Positions 23,938 to 33,189 of a DNA stretch of 64,000 nucleotides are shown here, in pieces. A program made the position numbers and the translations under genes. Location of the stretch: contig NZ_JAHOOZ010000001.1 in NCBI RefSeq assembly GCF_019075875.1, positions 5,991,501 to 6,055,500 on the forward strand. The letters run 5' to 3'. Position 1 is the first letter of the stretch, and each line of letters opens with the position of its first letter. Source of the stretch: Novosphingobium sp. G106. Its GTDB lineage: Bacteria; Pseudomonadota; Alphaproteobacteria; Sphingomonadales; Sphingomonadaceae. The notes below the pieces were generated by a model. That model had not been told where the DNA came from. It saw only the letters and a program-made list of their open reading frames with translations, and made no database searches.

Positions 23938-24887
23938 GACAAGGCCTCCGGGTTGAGCAGCGTCGCGGGGCGCTCGCCGCTCAGGATGGTTTCGACGACT
24001 TGGGCACAGTGCAGCGCCATATGCTTCATGCTCGCCTCGGTCACCCCCGCGACATGCGGGCCGAGCACGACATTGCCCAGCGCGAACAGCGGGTGATCGG
24101 CCGGCGGCGGTTCGGCTTCGAACACGTCGATGCCCGCGCCGCCGATCGTGCCCGCCTTCAGTGCTTCGGCCAGTGCCCTCTCATCGATGATGCCGCCGCG
24201 GCTGGTGTTCACGATCACCGCGCCGGGTTTCATCTGCGCCAGTTCGGCCGCGCCGATCAGGTTCCGCGTGCCGTCGGTCAGCGGTACGTGGATCGAGATC
24301 ACGTCGGCCCAGGCGAGTAGTTCGGGCAGGTCCATTGGCCTTGCACCGGCGATCTCGACCTCGGCCGTGGGGAGCATCGGGTCATAGGCGCCGATCTCGG
24401 CGCCGAAGCCGGCCCCACAGATCTTGGCGGTGAAACGCGCGATCCGGCCGAAGCCGATCAGGCCGACGCGGGCCTCGGTCAGATCGCCGAGCCGCGTCTT
24501 CCAGCGCTCGTCCCAGCGGTTTTCGCGCACCACGGCGTCCATCTCGCGCACGCGGCGCAGCACGGCGAGCATCAGCGTTACCGCGCCTTCGGCCACGGCG
24601 GTCGAATTGTTGCCGCCGGGCGTGTTGCAGACCAGCACGCCGCGGCTCGTCGCGAAGGGGATCGGGATGTTGTCGACCCCGGCGCCGTGCTTCACGATTG
24701 CCTTGAGCTTCGGCATCCGCGCGATCAGCGCCTCCGGCAGTTCGGTCGTGCGGATGACGATGAAGGTCGTATCCTCGATCCGCGGATCGGACGTGCCTTG
24801 CTCGGGTGTTATGACGTCATGCACCGCCGCGATCTTCTCGGCGCCGGCCGGGTGGATCGGGTCGAGAATGTAGACGGTCTCGGTCAT
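23934..24887 (-). CDS. D-2-hydroxyacid dehydrogenase family protein
   Basis: A 317-residue NAD-dependent dehydrogenase of the D-isomer family. The Rossmann motif is GLIGFGRIA; the catalytic arginine lies in NTSRGGIIDE, and the histidine at the end of the catalytic triad in GPHVAG. It interconverts a 2-oxo acid and a D-2-hydroxy acid. It is tightly coupled (4-base overlaps) to the flavin monooxygenase upstream and the aldolase downstream, so it acts in the same unidentified degradation route. Confidence 0.9.
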   Translation of the reverse strand: MTETVYILDPIHPAGAEKIAAVHDVITPEQGTSDPRIEDTTFIVIRTTELPEALIARMPKLKAIVKHGAGVDNIPIPFATSRGVLVCNTPGGNNSTAVAEGAVTLMLAVLRRVREMDAVVRENRWDERWKTRLGDLTEARVGLIGFGRIARFTAKICGAGFGAEIGAYDPMLPTAEVEIAGARPMDLPELLAWADVISIHVPLTDGTRNLIGAAELAQMKPGAVIVNTSRGGIIDERALAEALKAGTIGGAGIDVFEAEPPPADHPLFALGNVVLGPHVAGVTEASMKHMALHCAQVVETILSGERPATLLNPEALS

Positions 24888-26194
24888 GCCAGCTCCACGT
24901 TCTCGCGCAGCGTCGTGCCGAGATATTCGGTCGGATAGACGCCGCGCTTCTGCAGGATCGGCACGACTTCGTTGACGAAGTCGTCGACCGAGACGGGCAT
25001 GATGTTGGGCGTGACGTTGAAGCCGTGGCAGCCGGTCTCGCGCCAGATCGTCTCCATCTGGTCGGCGACCTGCTCGGGCGAGCCGACGATCTGCGGCATG
25101 CCCACGGCGAGGCCCCAGCGGATGGCGACGTCGCGCAAGGTCAGCGGCTTCTCGCCGACGATGTTCGAGAACGCCTTCATCAGGCCCTGCGAACCCTGCG
25201 TCTGCATCTCGGCGAGCGGCTGGTCTAGCTCCATGCCGGCGAAATCGACCCCCATCGTGCCCGAAAGCCGGCTGATCGCCGCTTCGAGCGGGATGCGCTC
25301 GACGATGTCGTTGAGCTTCTTCTTCGCCTCTTCCTCGGTGCCGGCGATGATCGGCTGGATGCCGAAAGTCACGCCCGGTGCCGGGCTGCGATCGTACTGC
25401 GCGGCGGAGGCGGCGAAATCGGTCATGAACTTCTTCATGCCCGCGACATTGGGCTGGATCGCGAAGACGACGTCGGCGTGCTTCATCGCGAACTGCTGGC
25501 CGCGGCCCGAGCTACCGGCCTGGAACAGCACCGGCCGGCCTTGCGGCGAGGGCAGGGCAGGGGCGACGGTGTTGCAGCGGAAGTATTTGCCCTCGTGCGC
25601 GACTTTGCCGACCTTGCTCGGATCGGCGAAAATGCCGCTGGCCTTGTCGGCGATCACCGCGCCTTCGCCGACGCTGTTCCACAGCGCGTAGCAGATCTCC
25701 ATGTACTCTTCGGCGCGGTCATAGCGCTCGTCGTGCGGCAGCTCGGTCAGGCCGTAGGCGCGGTGCTCGCCGCGCAGGTGGCCGGTGACGATGTTCCAGC
25801 CGACGCGCCCGCCGCTCATGTAGTCGAGCGTCGAAAGCTGGCGGACCACCGAATAGGGATGATGCGGTCCGGTCGAGACCGTGGCGGCGAGCCCGAGGCG
25901 TGTCGTCGCGCCGGCAATCGCGCCGAGTAAGGTCACGGGGTCCATCGTCGGCCAGCAGACGCCGTAGCGGATCGCGTCGTCCATCCGGTCCATGTAGCGG
26001 TCGAACACGCCCGGCGTGTCGGCGAAGAAGATCGCGTCGAACAGCCCGCGCTCGAGCGTCTTGGCCATGTCGATCCACAGGCCGAGGTTGCCCAGCGCCT
26101 TCAGCCGGTTGTCCTCGGGCGCCGCCCAGGACAGCACGGTATGGTTGATCGGGGAATTGATCTGGAAACTGACCAGATGAATGTACTTGCCCAT
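24884..26194 (-). CDS. Luciferase-like FMN-dependent monooxygenase (NtaA/SnaA/DszA type)
   Basis: A 436-residue luciferase-like (LLM) flavin monooxygenase. FQINSPINHTVLSW near the start and the long insert RGEHRAYGLTELPHDERYDR are typical of the NtaA/SnaA/DszA subgroup, which uses reduced FMN from a separate reductase to open or oxidise sulfur- or nitrogen-containing or cyclic substrates. The start at 26194 has GAGGAC six bases upstream. It is the first gene of the four-gene operon and divergent from the SMP-30 lactonase. No flavin reductase is seen in this window. Confidence 0.88.
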   Translation of the reverse strand: MGKYIHLVSFQINSPINHTVLSWAAPEDNRLKALGNLGLWIDMAKTLERGLFDAIFFADTPGVFDRYMDRMDDAIRYGVCWPTMDPVTLLGAIAGATTRLGLAATVSTGPHHPYSVVRQLSTLDYMSGGRVGWNIVTGHLRGEHRAYGLTELPHDERYDRAEEYMEICYALWNSVGEGAVIADKASGIFADPSKVGKVAHEGKYFRCNTVAPALPSPQGRPVLFQAGSSGRGQQFAMKHADVVFAIQPNVAGMKKFMTDFAASAAQYDRSPAPGVTFGIQPIIAGTEEEAKKKLNDIVERIPLEAAISRLSGTMGVDFAGMELDQPLAEMQTQGSQGLMKAFSNIVGEKPLTLRDVAIRWGLAVGMPQIVGSPEQVADQMETIWRETGCHGFNVTPNIMPVSVDDFVNEVVPILQKRGVYPTEYLGTTLRENVELA

Positions 26195-26377
26195 GGCCTG
26201 TCCTCTGCGCCGCTCGCCCAAACGTATCCGATCTTGGTCGGACTGTCCGGGTTACGTGAAAGCTCTTTCGTCGTCGGTCAACTCATAATAGGGGCCGGAA
26301 TCGACAAGGCCGGCCCGGATGTCGCATAGCGTGCAGCGCGGCCCGATGCACCCCTTTTGTTTCGAGGAGAGCGTAAA

Positions 26378-27286
26378 ATGTATCCGATCCCACCGAGTGT
26401 CGAAGCGGAAGTCTTCGCCGTCATCCCCGAATCGATCGGCTACGGCGACCGCAAATCGGACTGGGCATCGGTGCAGGTGCACGGCAATCCGACGCCGACT
26501 TTCCTCGAAGGACCGTGCTTCGATGCGCAGGGCACGCTCTGGGTGACGGATATTCCCTGGGGCCGGGTGCTGAAGATCACCGCCGCCGGCGATGTCTCGG
26601 TGGGCGCCGAATACGACGGCTATCCCAACGGCCTCAAATTCCTGGCCGACGGCACCGCGCTGATCGCCGACCTCAAGAACGGCATCATGAAGTTCGATCC
26701 GGCCAACGGCACGGTCGAGCCGCATATCACCCGCCGCCTGCTGGAGCCGTTCCGCGGCTGCAACGACCTGTGCATCGCGAAAAACGGCGACGTCTATTTC
26801 ACCGACCAGGCGCAATCGAGCCTCGCCGATGCCTACGGCAAGGTCTATTGCCTGCGCGCCGACACCGGCCGCCTCGAAGTCGTGCTCGCCAATATCCCGA
26901 GCCCCAACGGCCTCGTGCTGAACAAGGCCGAAAATGCGCTCTACCTCGCGGTCACGCGCGCCAATCAGATCTGGAAGATCAACTTCAACGCCGACGGCAG
27001 CACCGGCAAGGTCGGCATCTTCATCCAGCTTTCGGGCGGACACGGCCCCGACGGCATCACCATCGACGAGGATGACGGCCTCGCGGTCTGCCACGTCGGC
27101 ATGGGCTCGGTCTGGGTGTTCGACGCTTATGGTGAGCCGACCTTGCGGATCAGGTCGCCCAAGGGCCGCATGACCACGAACCTCGCTTATGGTGGGCCGG
27201 ACAACCGGACGATCTATTTCACCGAGTCCGCGACCGGCACCGTGCTCAAGGCTGAGGTGCCGGTACCAGGGCGCAAGCTGCTCTAA
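26378..27286 (+). CDS. SMP-30/gluconolactonase family protein
   Basis: A 302-residue six-bladed beta-propeller of the SMP-30/gluconolactonase/LRE family, likely a lactonase. Metal-binding positions are suggested by FLEGPCFD, CNDLCIAKNGDVYFTD, SPNGLVLN and GPDGITIDEDDG. The ATG at 26378 is preceded by GAGGAG. It may hydrolyse lactones made by the Baeyer-Villiger enzyme encoded next. A GC-rich inverted repeat (26292-26298/26310-26316) lies in the divergent control region. Confidence 0.85.
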   Translation: MYPIPPSVEAEVFAVIPESIGYGDRKSDWASVQVHGNPTPTFLEGPCFDAQGTLWVTDIPWGRVLKITAAGDVSVGAEYDGYPNGLKFLADGTALIADLKNGIMKFDPANGTVEPHITRRLLEPFRGCNDLCIAKNGDVYFTDQAQSSLADAYGKVYCLRADTGRLEVVLANIPSPNGLVLNKAENALYLAVTRANQIWKINFNADGSTGKVGIFIQLSGGHGPDGITIDEDDGLAVCHVGMGSVWVFDAYGEPTLRIRSPKGRMTTNLAYGGPDNRTIYFTESATGTVLKAEVPVPGRKLL

Positions 27287-27343
27287 CTGACGGAAGCTAG
27301 GCGCGTGCCGGGCATTTCCCGATGCGCTCTCGCTTGGATACAT

Positions 27344-27371
27344 TTATAATAGACAACATTGTTGATTATAA
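27344..27371. promoter_or_regulatory. AT-rich imperfect palindrome, probable operator
   Basis: A 28-base dyad in which 11 of 14 pairs match: outer arms TTATAAT/ATTATAA and inner CAAC-ATT-GTTG. It is strikingly AT-rich in a GC-rich region and lies 37 bases before the monooxygenase start. Its size suits a TetR-type dimer. The local repressor at 29418-30023 is one candidate, although the operator beside that gene has a different sequence. Confidence 0.55.
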
Positions 27372-27407
27372 GATAGATCGCTCTCTGCGAATCACTGGGA
27401 GTGAGTC

Positions 27408-29264
27408 ATGACCTGTCAACCGACCAACGTTCCTGCTGCCGACACCCTCGACATCGCCGCGCTGCGCGAAAAGTATGCGGCCGAGCGGGACAAGCGTCTC
27501 AACACGCGCGGGCAGGAGCAGTACGTTCCCGCTTCCGGCGGCGTCTCGGGCGAGATGAACGAGGTCTATGCGATAGATCCGCACAACCCCGTCGCACCGC
27601 GCGATCCGATTTCGGAGGACCTCGACGTTCTGATCCTCGGCGGCGGCTTTGGCGGGCTGCTCGCGGCCTATCACCTGACCCGGGCGGGGGTGACCGACTT
27701 CCGCAACATCGACCACGCCGGCGATTTCGGCGGGGTCTGGTACTGGAACCGCTACCCGGGCATCCAGTGCGACAACGACGCCTACTGCTACCTGCCGCTG
27801 CTCGAGGAAACGGGTTTCCTGCCCTCGAAGAAGTTCGCCGACGGCGCCGAGATCTACGGCTATTGCAAGCGCATCGCCGAGACTTTCGGTTTCGCCGACA
27901 AAGGCGTGTTCCACACGCTGATCACCTCGCTGCAATGGGACGATCGGATCGGCCGCTGGCGCGTCGGCACCAACCGCGGCGACGAGTTCCGCCCGCGCTT
28001 CGTGATCATGGCCTGCGGCGTGCTCAACATGCCCAAGCTGCCGGGGATCCCGGGCATCGACGGGTTCAAGGGCAAGATGTTCCACACGGCGCGCTGGGAC
28101 TACGGCTACACCGGCGGCAGCCACACCGTGCCCGAGCTCGAAAAGCTGCGCGACAAGCGCGTCGCCATCCTCGGCACGGGCGCGACCGCGATCCAGGCGG
28201 TGCCTTACCTCGCGAAATACGCGAAGGAGCTCTACGTCATCCAGCGCACGCCCTCGAACGTCGACGAGCGGCCCAATCCGCCGACCGATCCGGTCTGGGC
28301 GCAGTCGCTCGAGCCCGGGTGGCAGCACGAGCGGCAAGACAATTTCCACCGCGCCGCGATGGAGTTCTTCCAGCCCGGTGAGCAGGACCTGATCTGCGAC
28401 ATCTGGACCGAGATCGCGCGCAACCTCGCCACGGAACTGGAAGCCGAAGGCTGGCCCGAATTGCCTCCCGAGGAATTCATGGCCCGCCGCGACGCGATGG
28501 ACTTCCAGGTGATGGAGCGCATGCGTCAGCGCGTGGAATCGATCGTCGAGGACAAGAAGACGGCCGAAGCGCTCAAGCCCTGGTTCCGCTTCCTCTGCAA
28601 GCGGCCGCTGTCGAACAACGAATATTACCCGGCGTTCAACCAGCCCAACGTCCACCTCGTTGACGTCTCGGCGACGCAGGGGCTGGAAGCGATGACCGCG
28701 AAGGGCTTCGTCCACGAGGGCCGCGAGATCGAGGTCGATTGCATGATCTTCGCCTCGGGCTTCGAGGTGACCTCTGATCTCGAACGCCGCTGGGGCATCT
28801 CGGTGGTCGAGGGCCGGGAAGGGCGCTCGCTCTACGACCACTGGCGCGAGGGGCCGGTCACGCTCCACGGCACGATGACCCACGGTTTCCCCAACCAGTT
28901 CTTCGTCGGCTATATCCAGGGCGGCATCAATGCCTCGGTCACCGAGCAGTTCGGCCGCCAGGGCCAGCACATCGCCCACATCATCGGCGAGGCGCTCAAG
29001 CGCGGCGCCGCAGTGGTCGAAACCAGCCAGGACGCGCAGAACGCCTATGTTGCACGCTTCGAGGAGATCGAGCCCGATAGCTCGGCCTTCGCCCGCGAAT
29101 GCACGCCGTCCTATTTCAACAACGAGGGAGAGGAGAAGCCCAAGTGGGCGCTGTTCCGCCCCTGGGGCCATGGCTGGCACGACTTCCAGGCGATGTTGGG
29201 CGCCTGGCGCGAAGCGGGCGATCTGGCGGGGCTGATGGTGAAGGGTCCGGCGTTGGTGGAGTAG
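27408..29264 (+). CDS. Baeyer-Villiger-type flavin-containing monooxygenase
   Basis: A 618-residue FAD/NADPH monooxygenase that probably inserts oxygen next to a ketone to give an ester or lactone. The FAD site is ILGGGFGGLLAAYHL (about residue 75). The Baeyer-Villiger fingerprint FxGxxxHxxxW is seen as FKGKMFHTARWDY, with aspartate in place of the usual proline. The NADPH site is ILGTGATAIQAVP. An N-terminal extension of about 70 residues is as in phenylacetone-monooxygenase-like proteins. It is next to an SMP-30 lactonase, which would fit ring opening of a lactone. Confidence 0.9.
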   Translation: MTCQPTNVPAADTLDIAALREKYAAERDKRLNTRGQEQYVPASGGVSGEMNEVYAIDPHNPVAPRDPISEDLDVLILGGGFGGLLAAYHLTRAGVTDFRNIDHAGDFGGVWYWNRYPGIQCDNDAYCYLPLLEETGFLPSKKFADGAEIYGYCKRIAETFGFADKGVFHTLITSLQWDDRIGRWRVGTNRGDEFRPRFVIMACGVLNMPKLPGIPGIDGFKGKMFHTARWDYGYTGGSHTVPELEKLRDKRVAILGTGATAIQAVPYLAKYAKELYVIQRTPSNVDERPNPPTDPVWAQSLEPGWQHERQDNFHRAAMEFFQPGEQDLICDIWTEIARNLATELEAEGWPELPPEEFMARRDAMDFQVMERMRQRVESIVEDKKTAEALKPWFRFLCKRPLSNNEYYPAFNQPNVHLVDVSATQGLEAMTAKGFVHEGREIEVDCMIFASGFEVTSDLERRWGISVVEGREGRSLYDHWREGPVTLHGTMTHGFPNQFFVGYIQGGINASVTEQFGRQGQHIAHIIGEALKRGAAVVETSQDAQNAYVARFEEIEPDSSAFARECTPSYFNNEGEEKPKWALFRPWGHGWHDFQAMLGAWREAGDLAGLMVKGPALVE

Positions 29265-29280
29265 CGATCGAAACAAAAAG

Positions 29281-29385
29281 CCGTCGCCCCTGCGGAGGCA
29301 GGTGCCCATCTGGCCTGGCGTTCAAACGAGAAGCGTGCGGTCGGGCGAGAGTTCGGTTGGGCCCCTGCCTGCGCAGGGGCGACGG
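29281..29385. repeat. REP-like inverted repeat pair
   Basis: Two 22-base arms (29281-29302, 29364-29385) are inverted with one mismatch; each arm holds a CCCCTGCG-type palindrome. The flanks (GATCGAAA... and ...TTTTGATCG) also match in inverted order. It lies between convergent genes and may serve as their terminator. Confidence 0.7.
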
Positions 29386-29417
29386 TGATTTTGATCGAAC
29401 GCTAAGTCGACCGACCG

Positions 29418-30023
29418 TCAATCCACCGCCAGCAGCCGATGCACCGCGAGCCGGAAGGCCGCAAGCAGACGCTCCGGATCGGCATCGGGATCGGCGGTGA
29501 TGCGCGTCGTCATGCCGTGCGACAGCATCACGATGGCCTCCAGGCGATCGTCGATCTCGTCCGCCGGGATCGGCCCCGAAAGCGGCAGCAGGCTGCGCCG
29601 CATGATCTCGCGAAAATGCCGGTCGATCCGCTGGACGACCTGCGCGACTTGAGGATTGCGTCCGGCCTCCGAGGTGATTTCGGTTGTCAGCGGCGCGCGC
29701 AGCGGATCGATCCACCAGGCGAACTGCGCGATCCAGGCGTCGATGAGCGATCCGGTGGTCCGCGCATCTTCCTCGGCCGCTACCAGCAGCGCCTCGAAGC
29801 CCGAAAAGCGCCGCTCGCACAGGGCGATGATCACGGCGTCCTTGTTCTCGAAATACTGGTAGATGTGTCCGACGCTCATCTCCGCCGCTGCGGCGATCCG
29901 CGCCATGCTCGCGCCGTGGAAGCCCTCGGCACGGAAGCACTGCTCGGCCGCGTCGAGCACCTGGTCGCGGCGAAGCTCGGTCCTCTGCTGGCGTCGGGCG
30001 AGGGCTTCGGCAGTGTGCGCCAT
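29418..30023 (-). CDS. TetR family transcriptional repressor
   Basis: A 201-residue TetR-type repressor. The N-terminal helix-turn-helix (about residues 20-65) includes RRDQVLDAAEQCF and SMARIAAAAEMSVGHIYQYFENKDAV; the rest is the ligand-binding helical domain. The ATG at 30023 is chosen because it begins just before the HTH; the upstream frame would cross the operator region. It is divergent from the Rieske oxygenase gene, and a perfect inverted repeat lies between them, so it probably controls both. Confidence 0.88.
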   Translation of the reverse strand: MAHTAEALARRQQRTELRRDQVLDAAEQCFRAEGFHGASMARIAAAAEMSVGHIYQYFENKDAVIIALCERRFSGFEALLVAAEEDARTTGSLIDAWIAQFAWWIDPLRAPLTTEITSEAGRNPQVAQVVQRIDRHFREIMRRSLLPLSGPIPADEIDDRLEAIVMLSHGMTTRITADPDADPERLLAAFRLAVHRLLAVD

Positions 30024-30115
30024 TCTCTTCGGGCATTCCTCTGAAGGGGCCGATGATCGGCCCGCCTGTTTATCCGAACGGCACCCTGCGCCAAGCAGAA
30101 AGCCGACCATAGCAA

Positions 30116-30141
30116 AAAAAGAATGATCATTCATTCTTTTT
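30116..30141. promoter_or_regulatory. Perfect palindromic operator between TetR and Rieske genes
   Basis: 11-base arms AAAAAGAATGA (30116-30126) and TCATTCTTTTT (30131-30141) separated by TCAT. Size and symmetry suit a TetR-type dimer. Confidence 0.72.
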
Positions 30142-30297
30142 AGCCTACACGGAGTCGCGATCGTATATCATCGTTCGCGCTGGGGCCGCTGGCCGGTTCC
30201 ATCCGCCGCCGATCTACGATACTGAAACAGGCAATTGGCGTTACGGCACGCGAGGCTCCGAAGTCCCGCGGCTAGGCTGGGAAGTGGAGAGAAAACC

Positions 30298-31746
30298 GTG
30301 AACGAGCTGTCTAAGATCACCTCGGACAATATTGGCGCCGATACCATGGATGCCGAGCTGATGGTCACCTATCCGACCGAGGCTTTCCTCTCGAAGGAAT
30401 ATCTCGAAGCGGAGAAGAAGCTGCTCTGGCCCAAGATCTGGCAGATGGTCGAGCGCGAGGCGGATCTCCCGAACCCCGGTGACTGGATGACCTATAACGT
30501 CGCCGAGGAATCGGTCATTATCCTGCGCAAGGGCGACGGCTCGCTGAAGGCCTTCCACAACGTCTGTCCGCACCGCGGCCGCCAACTGATCGACGTGCCC
30601 GACATGCTGCCGAACCCCCACAGCACGAAGAAGGGCTACGTCCACGACGTCCGCGGCAACCAGCGCAAGAACTTCATCTGCGGCTTCCACGGCTGGACCT
30701 ACGATCTCGACGGCGCCAACACCTACATCCTCGACAAGCAGGACTGGGGCGAGGGCGGCCTGACCAAGGAAATGACCTGCCTGTCCGAGGTCAAGGTCGA
30801 TACCTGGGGCGGCTACATCTACATCAACATGGATCCCGAGAGCATGTCGCTCAAGGAATGGATGGGCCGTGCGGGCGAGATCCTCGATCATTTCGATATC
30901 GCCGGGCTGAGCTACAAGTGGCGCCAGTGGGCGATCTATCCGTGCAACTGGAAGACCGCGATCGAGGCCTTCCTCGAACCCTACCACGTTGCCGGCACGC
31001 ACACGCAGCTGCTCGCCTATGGCGACTACTACGCGCTGTCGAGGCAGTATGGCCTGCACTCGGTATCGAGCTATGACACGCGCGACGCCAAGTTCCAGAT
31101 GAGCGAGAGCGCCGGCACCACCCGCGCCGGCAAGGGCGACGATCCGCGAGTCTCGACCTACGAACTGATCCGCGAGAACTATGAGACGGTGAACTTCTCG
31201 GCCTCGACCGAAACCTTGGTCAATGCCGCCAGCCGGCTCAAGGACGAGCTGCCCGAGACCGCGACCGCGCAGGAATGCATCGCCCACTGGATCAAGTCGG
31301 CCAAGGCCGACGACGCCGCGCGCGGGGTGATCTGGCCCGAGGTCCCGCCCGAGATCAAGCAGGAGGGCGGCCTCGCCTGGGGGCTCTGGCCGAACCAGAA
31401 CATTCTCCACGGCGAGACTTTCGCGCTCTGCTACCGCGTGCGTCCTTATGGCGACGATCCCAACCAGTGCATCTTCGAGAGCTATGCGCTCGAACGCTTT
31501 CCCGAAGGCGAGGCGCCTGTGACCGAATGGGTCTATGCCGAAGCCACCGGCGAGAACTGGGGCTCGGTCCTGGCGCAGGACTTCTCGAACATGGAATTCG
31601 TCCAGAAGGGCATGAAGTCGAGCGGCTTCCGCGGCCCGCTGCCCAATCCGCACCAGGAGCAGAAGGTGATCAATCTCCACCGCAACCTGGCCGACTGGAT
31701 GGAAGGCCGCGGCGCGGTCACGCCGGTCCACAAGAACAAGGCGTGA
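30298..31746 (+). CDS. Rieske aromatic-ring-hydroxylating dioxygenase, alpha subunit
   Basis: A 482-residue oxygenase alpha subunit. The Rieske [2Fe-2S] ligands are CPHRG and CGFHGW; the mononuclear iron site is indicated by EPYHVAGTH. It adds oxygen to an aromatic or related substrate using electrons from a separate reductase and ferredoxin, none of which is encoded nearby, and no beta subunit is present. The GTG at 30298 has GGAGAG upstream. It is divergent from a TetR repressor and overlaps the next gene by GTGA. Confidence 0.9.
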   Translation: MNELSKITSDNIGADTMDAELMVTYPTEAFLSKEYLEAEKKLLWPKIWQMVEREADLPNPGDWMTYNVAEESVIILRKGDGSLKAFHNVCPHRGRQLIDVPDMLPNPHSTKKGYVHDVRGNQRKNFICGFHGWTYDLDGANTYILDKQDWGEGGLTKEMTCLSEVKVDTWGGYIYINMDPESMSLKEWMGRAGEILDHFDIAGLSYKWRQWAIYPCNWKTAIEAFLEPYHVAGTHTQLLAYGDYYALSRQYGLHSVSSYDTRDAKFQMSESAGTTRAGKGDDPRVSTYELIRENYETVNFSASTETLVNAASRLKDELPETATAQECIAHWIKSAKADDAARGVIWPEVPPEIKQEGGLAWGLWPNQNILHGETFALCYRVRPYGDDPNQCIFESYALERFPEGEAPVTEWVYAEATGENWGSVLAQDFSNMEFVQKGMKSSGFRGPLPNPHQEQKVINLHRNLADWMEGRGAVTPVHKNKA

Positions 31747-32336
31747 GCGATACGGTCGACGGCCCGGACGGGCGGCCTCGCTGCCGCTGGGCCGTCTCCA
31801 CGCCCGAATACCTCGCCTACCACGACAGCGAATGGGGCTTCCCCGTCGCCGACGACCGCCGCCTGTTCGAGAAGCTGTGCCTCGAAGGCTTCCAGTCGGG
31901 CCTGTCGTGGCGGACTATCCTGGCCAAGCGCGAGAATTTTCGCAGTGCTTTTGCGGACTTCGACTACGACAAGGTCGCGAAGTTCGGCGAGGCTGATGTA
32001 GCGCGGCTGCTCCAGGATGCGGGCATCGTCCGGCACCGCGGCAAGATCGAGGCCGTGATCAACAATGCCCGGCGGATGCAGGAACTGGTCGAGAAGGAAG
32101 GCTCGCTCGCGGCCTACGTCTGGCGCTTCGAGCCGTCCTCGTCCGAGCATGGTGCCGCGACATCGCCGGCCTCGGTCGCGATGTCGAAGGACCTCAAGAA
32201 GCGCGGCTGGGCTTTCGTCGGGCCGACCACGGTCCACGCCTTCATGCAGGCGATGGGCCTGATCAACGACCATGCCTCGGGCTGCGTGATCCACGATCGG
32301 GCCGCGGCGGTGCGGGGCGCCTTCACCGCGCCCTGA
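31743..32336 (+). CDS. tag: DNA-3-methyladenine glycosylase I
   Basis: A 197-residue base-excision repair glycosylase that removes 3-methyladenine. Family landmarks are RCRWA (zinc cysteine), YHDSEWG, GFQSGLSWRTIL and the C-terminal NDHASGC with the remaining zinc ligands. The GTG start overlaps the Rieske stop (GTGA), so a repair gene is translationally coupled to a catabolic oxygenase, an odd pairing that may be chance. Confidence 0.93.
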   Translation: MSDTVDGPDGRPRCRWAVSTPEYLAYHDSEWGFPVADDRRLFEKLCLEGFQSGLSWRTILAKRENFRSAFADFDYDKVAKFGEADVARLLQDAGIVRHRGKIEAVINNARRMQELVEKEGSLAAYVWRFEPSSSEHGAATSPASVAMSKDLKKRGWAFVGPTTVHAFMQAMGLINDHASGCVIHDRAAAVRGAFTAP

Positions 32337-32397
32337 ATCCACAACAATTGCAGCCGTTGCATGCGGCAGTGCAGCAAAGGGCTGCTAGGTCGGTTCG

Positions 32398-33189
32398 ATG
32401 CACCTCGGGCCCGACATCATCGCGCTGCTCATGGCCGCCGCCTTCATGGCGGGGACGATCGACGCGATTGCGGGCGGCGGCGGCTTGATTTCGATACCGG
32501 CGCTGCTCGCGGCGGGGCTGCCACCCGTCGCAGCAATCGCCACGAACAAGTTGCAAAGCACTTTCGGCACCGGCGGGGCCGTGCTGGCCTATGCCCTCAA
32601 GGGGCATATAGACTTCAGGCGCTTCGCTTGGCCGGCCCTGGCTTCCTTTGCGGGATCGGCTATGGGCGCCTTCATCCTGACCCTGGTCGATCCGCACTTC
32701 CTCTCGGGCCTCCTGCCCGTCCTGCTGCTCGCCATGGTGATCTACTTCGTCACCGCGCCGAAGATGACCGACGAGGACAGGCATAGCCGTGGCGGTCCCG
32801 TGCTGCTGCTCGCCGTGGCGATGATCATCGGCTGCTACGACGGCTTCTTTGGACCCGGCACCGGCTCGTTCTTCACCACCGCGCTCGTCGCGCTTTTCGG
32901 GCTCGGCCTCATCCGCGCGGTCGCCCACACCAAGCTGCTCAACTTCGCCAGCAATGTCGCCGGGCTCGCCGTGCTCGTCGCGGGTGGGCATGTGCTCTGG
33001 GTCGTGGGTCTGGCGATGGCGCTGGCGAACTTCGCCGGCGGACAGCTCGGCGCCCATGTCGCGATCCGGTTCGGCGCCAACGTCGCCCGGCCGCTGCTGA
33101 TCGTCGTCAGCCTGGCGCTGACGGCGAAGCTGCTCTGGGATCCGGCCAATCCGCTGACGGCAGCGGTGCTCCGCGCGCTGGGGGCCTAG
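32398..33189 (+). CDS. TSUP (TauE/SafE) family transporter
   Basis: A 263-residue inner-membrane protein with about eight hydrophobic segments and the family's N-terminal GTIDAIAGGGGLISIPAL motif, repeated in the second half near YDGFFGPGTGSFF. TSUP proteins export or import sulfur-containing or organic anions such as sulfite, taurine-derived sulfonates or glycolate. The substrate here is unknown. Its end overlaps the convergent SDR gene by 4 bases. Confidence 0.9.
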   Translation: MHLGPDIIALLMAAAFMAGTIDAIAGGGGLISIPALLAAGLPPVAAIATNKLQSTFGTGGAVLAYALKGHIDFRRFAWPALASFAGSAMGAFILTLVDPHFLSGLLPVLLLAMVIYFVTAPKMTDEDRHSRGGPVLLLAVAMIIGCYDGFFGPGTGSFFTTALVALFGLGLIRAVAHTKLLNFASNVAGLAVLVAGGHVLWVVGLAMALANFAGGQLGAHVAIRFGANVARPLLIVVSLALTAKLLWDPANPLTAAVLRALGA

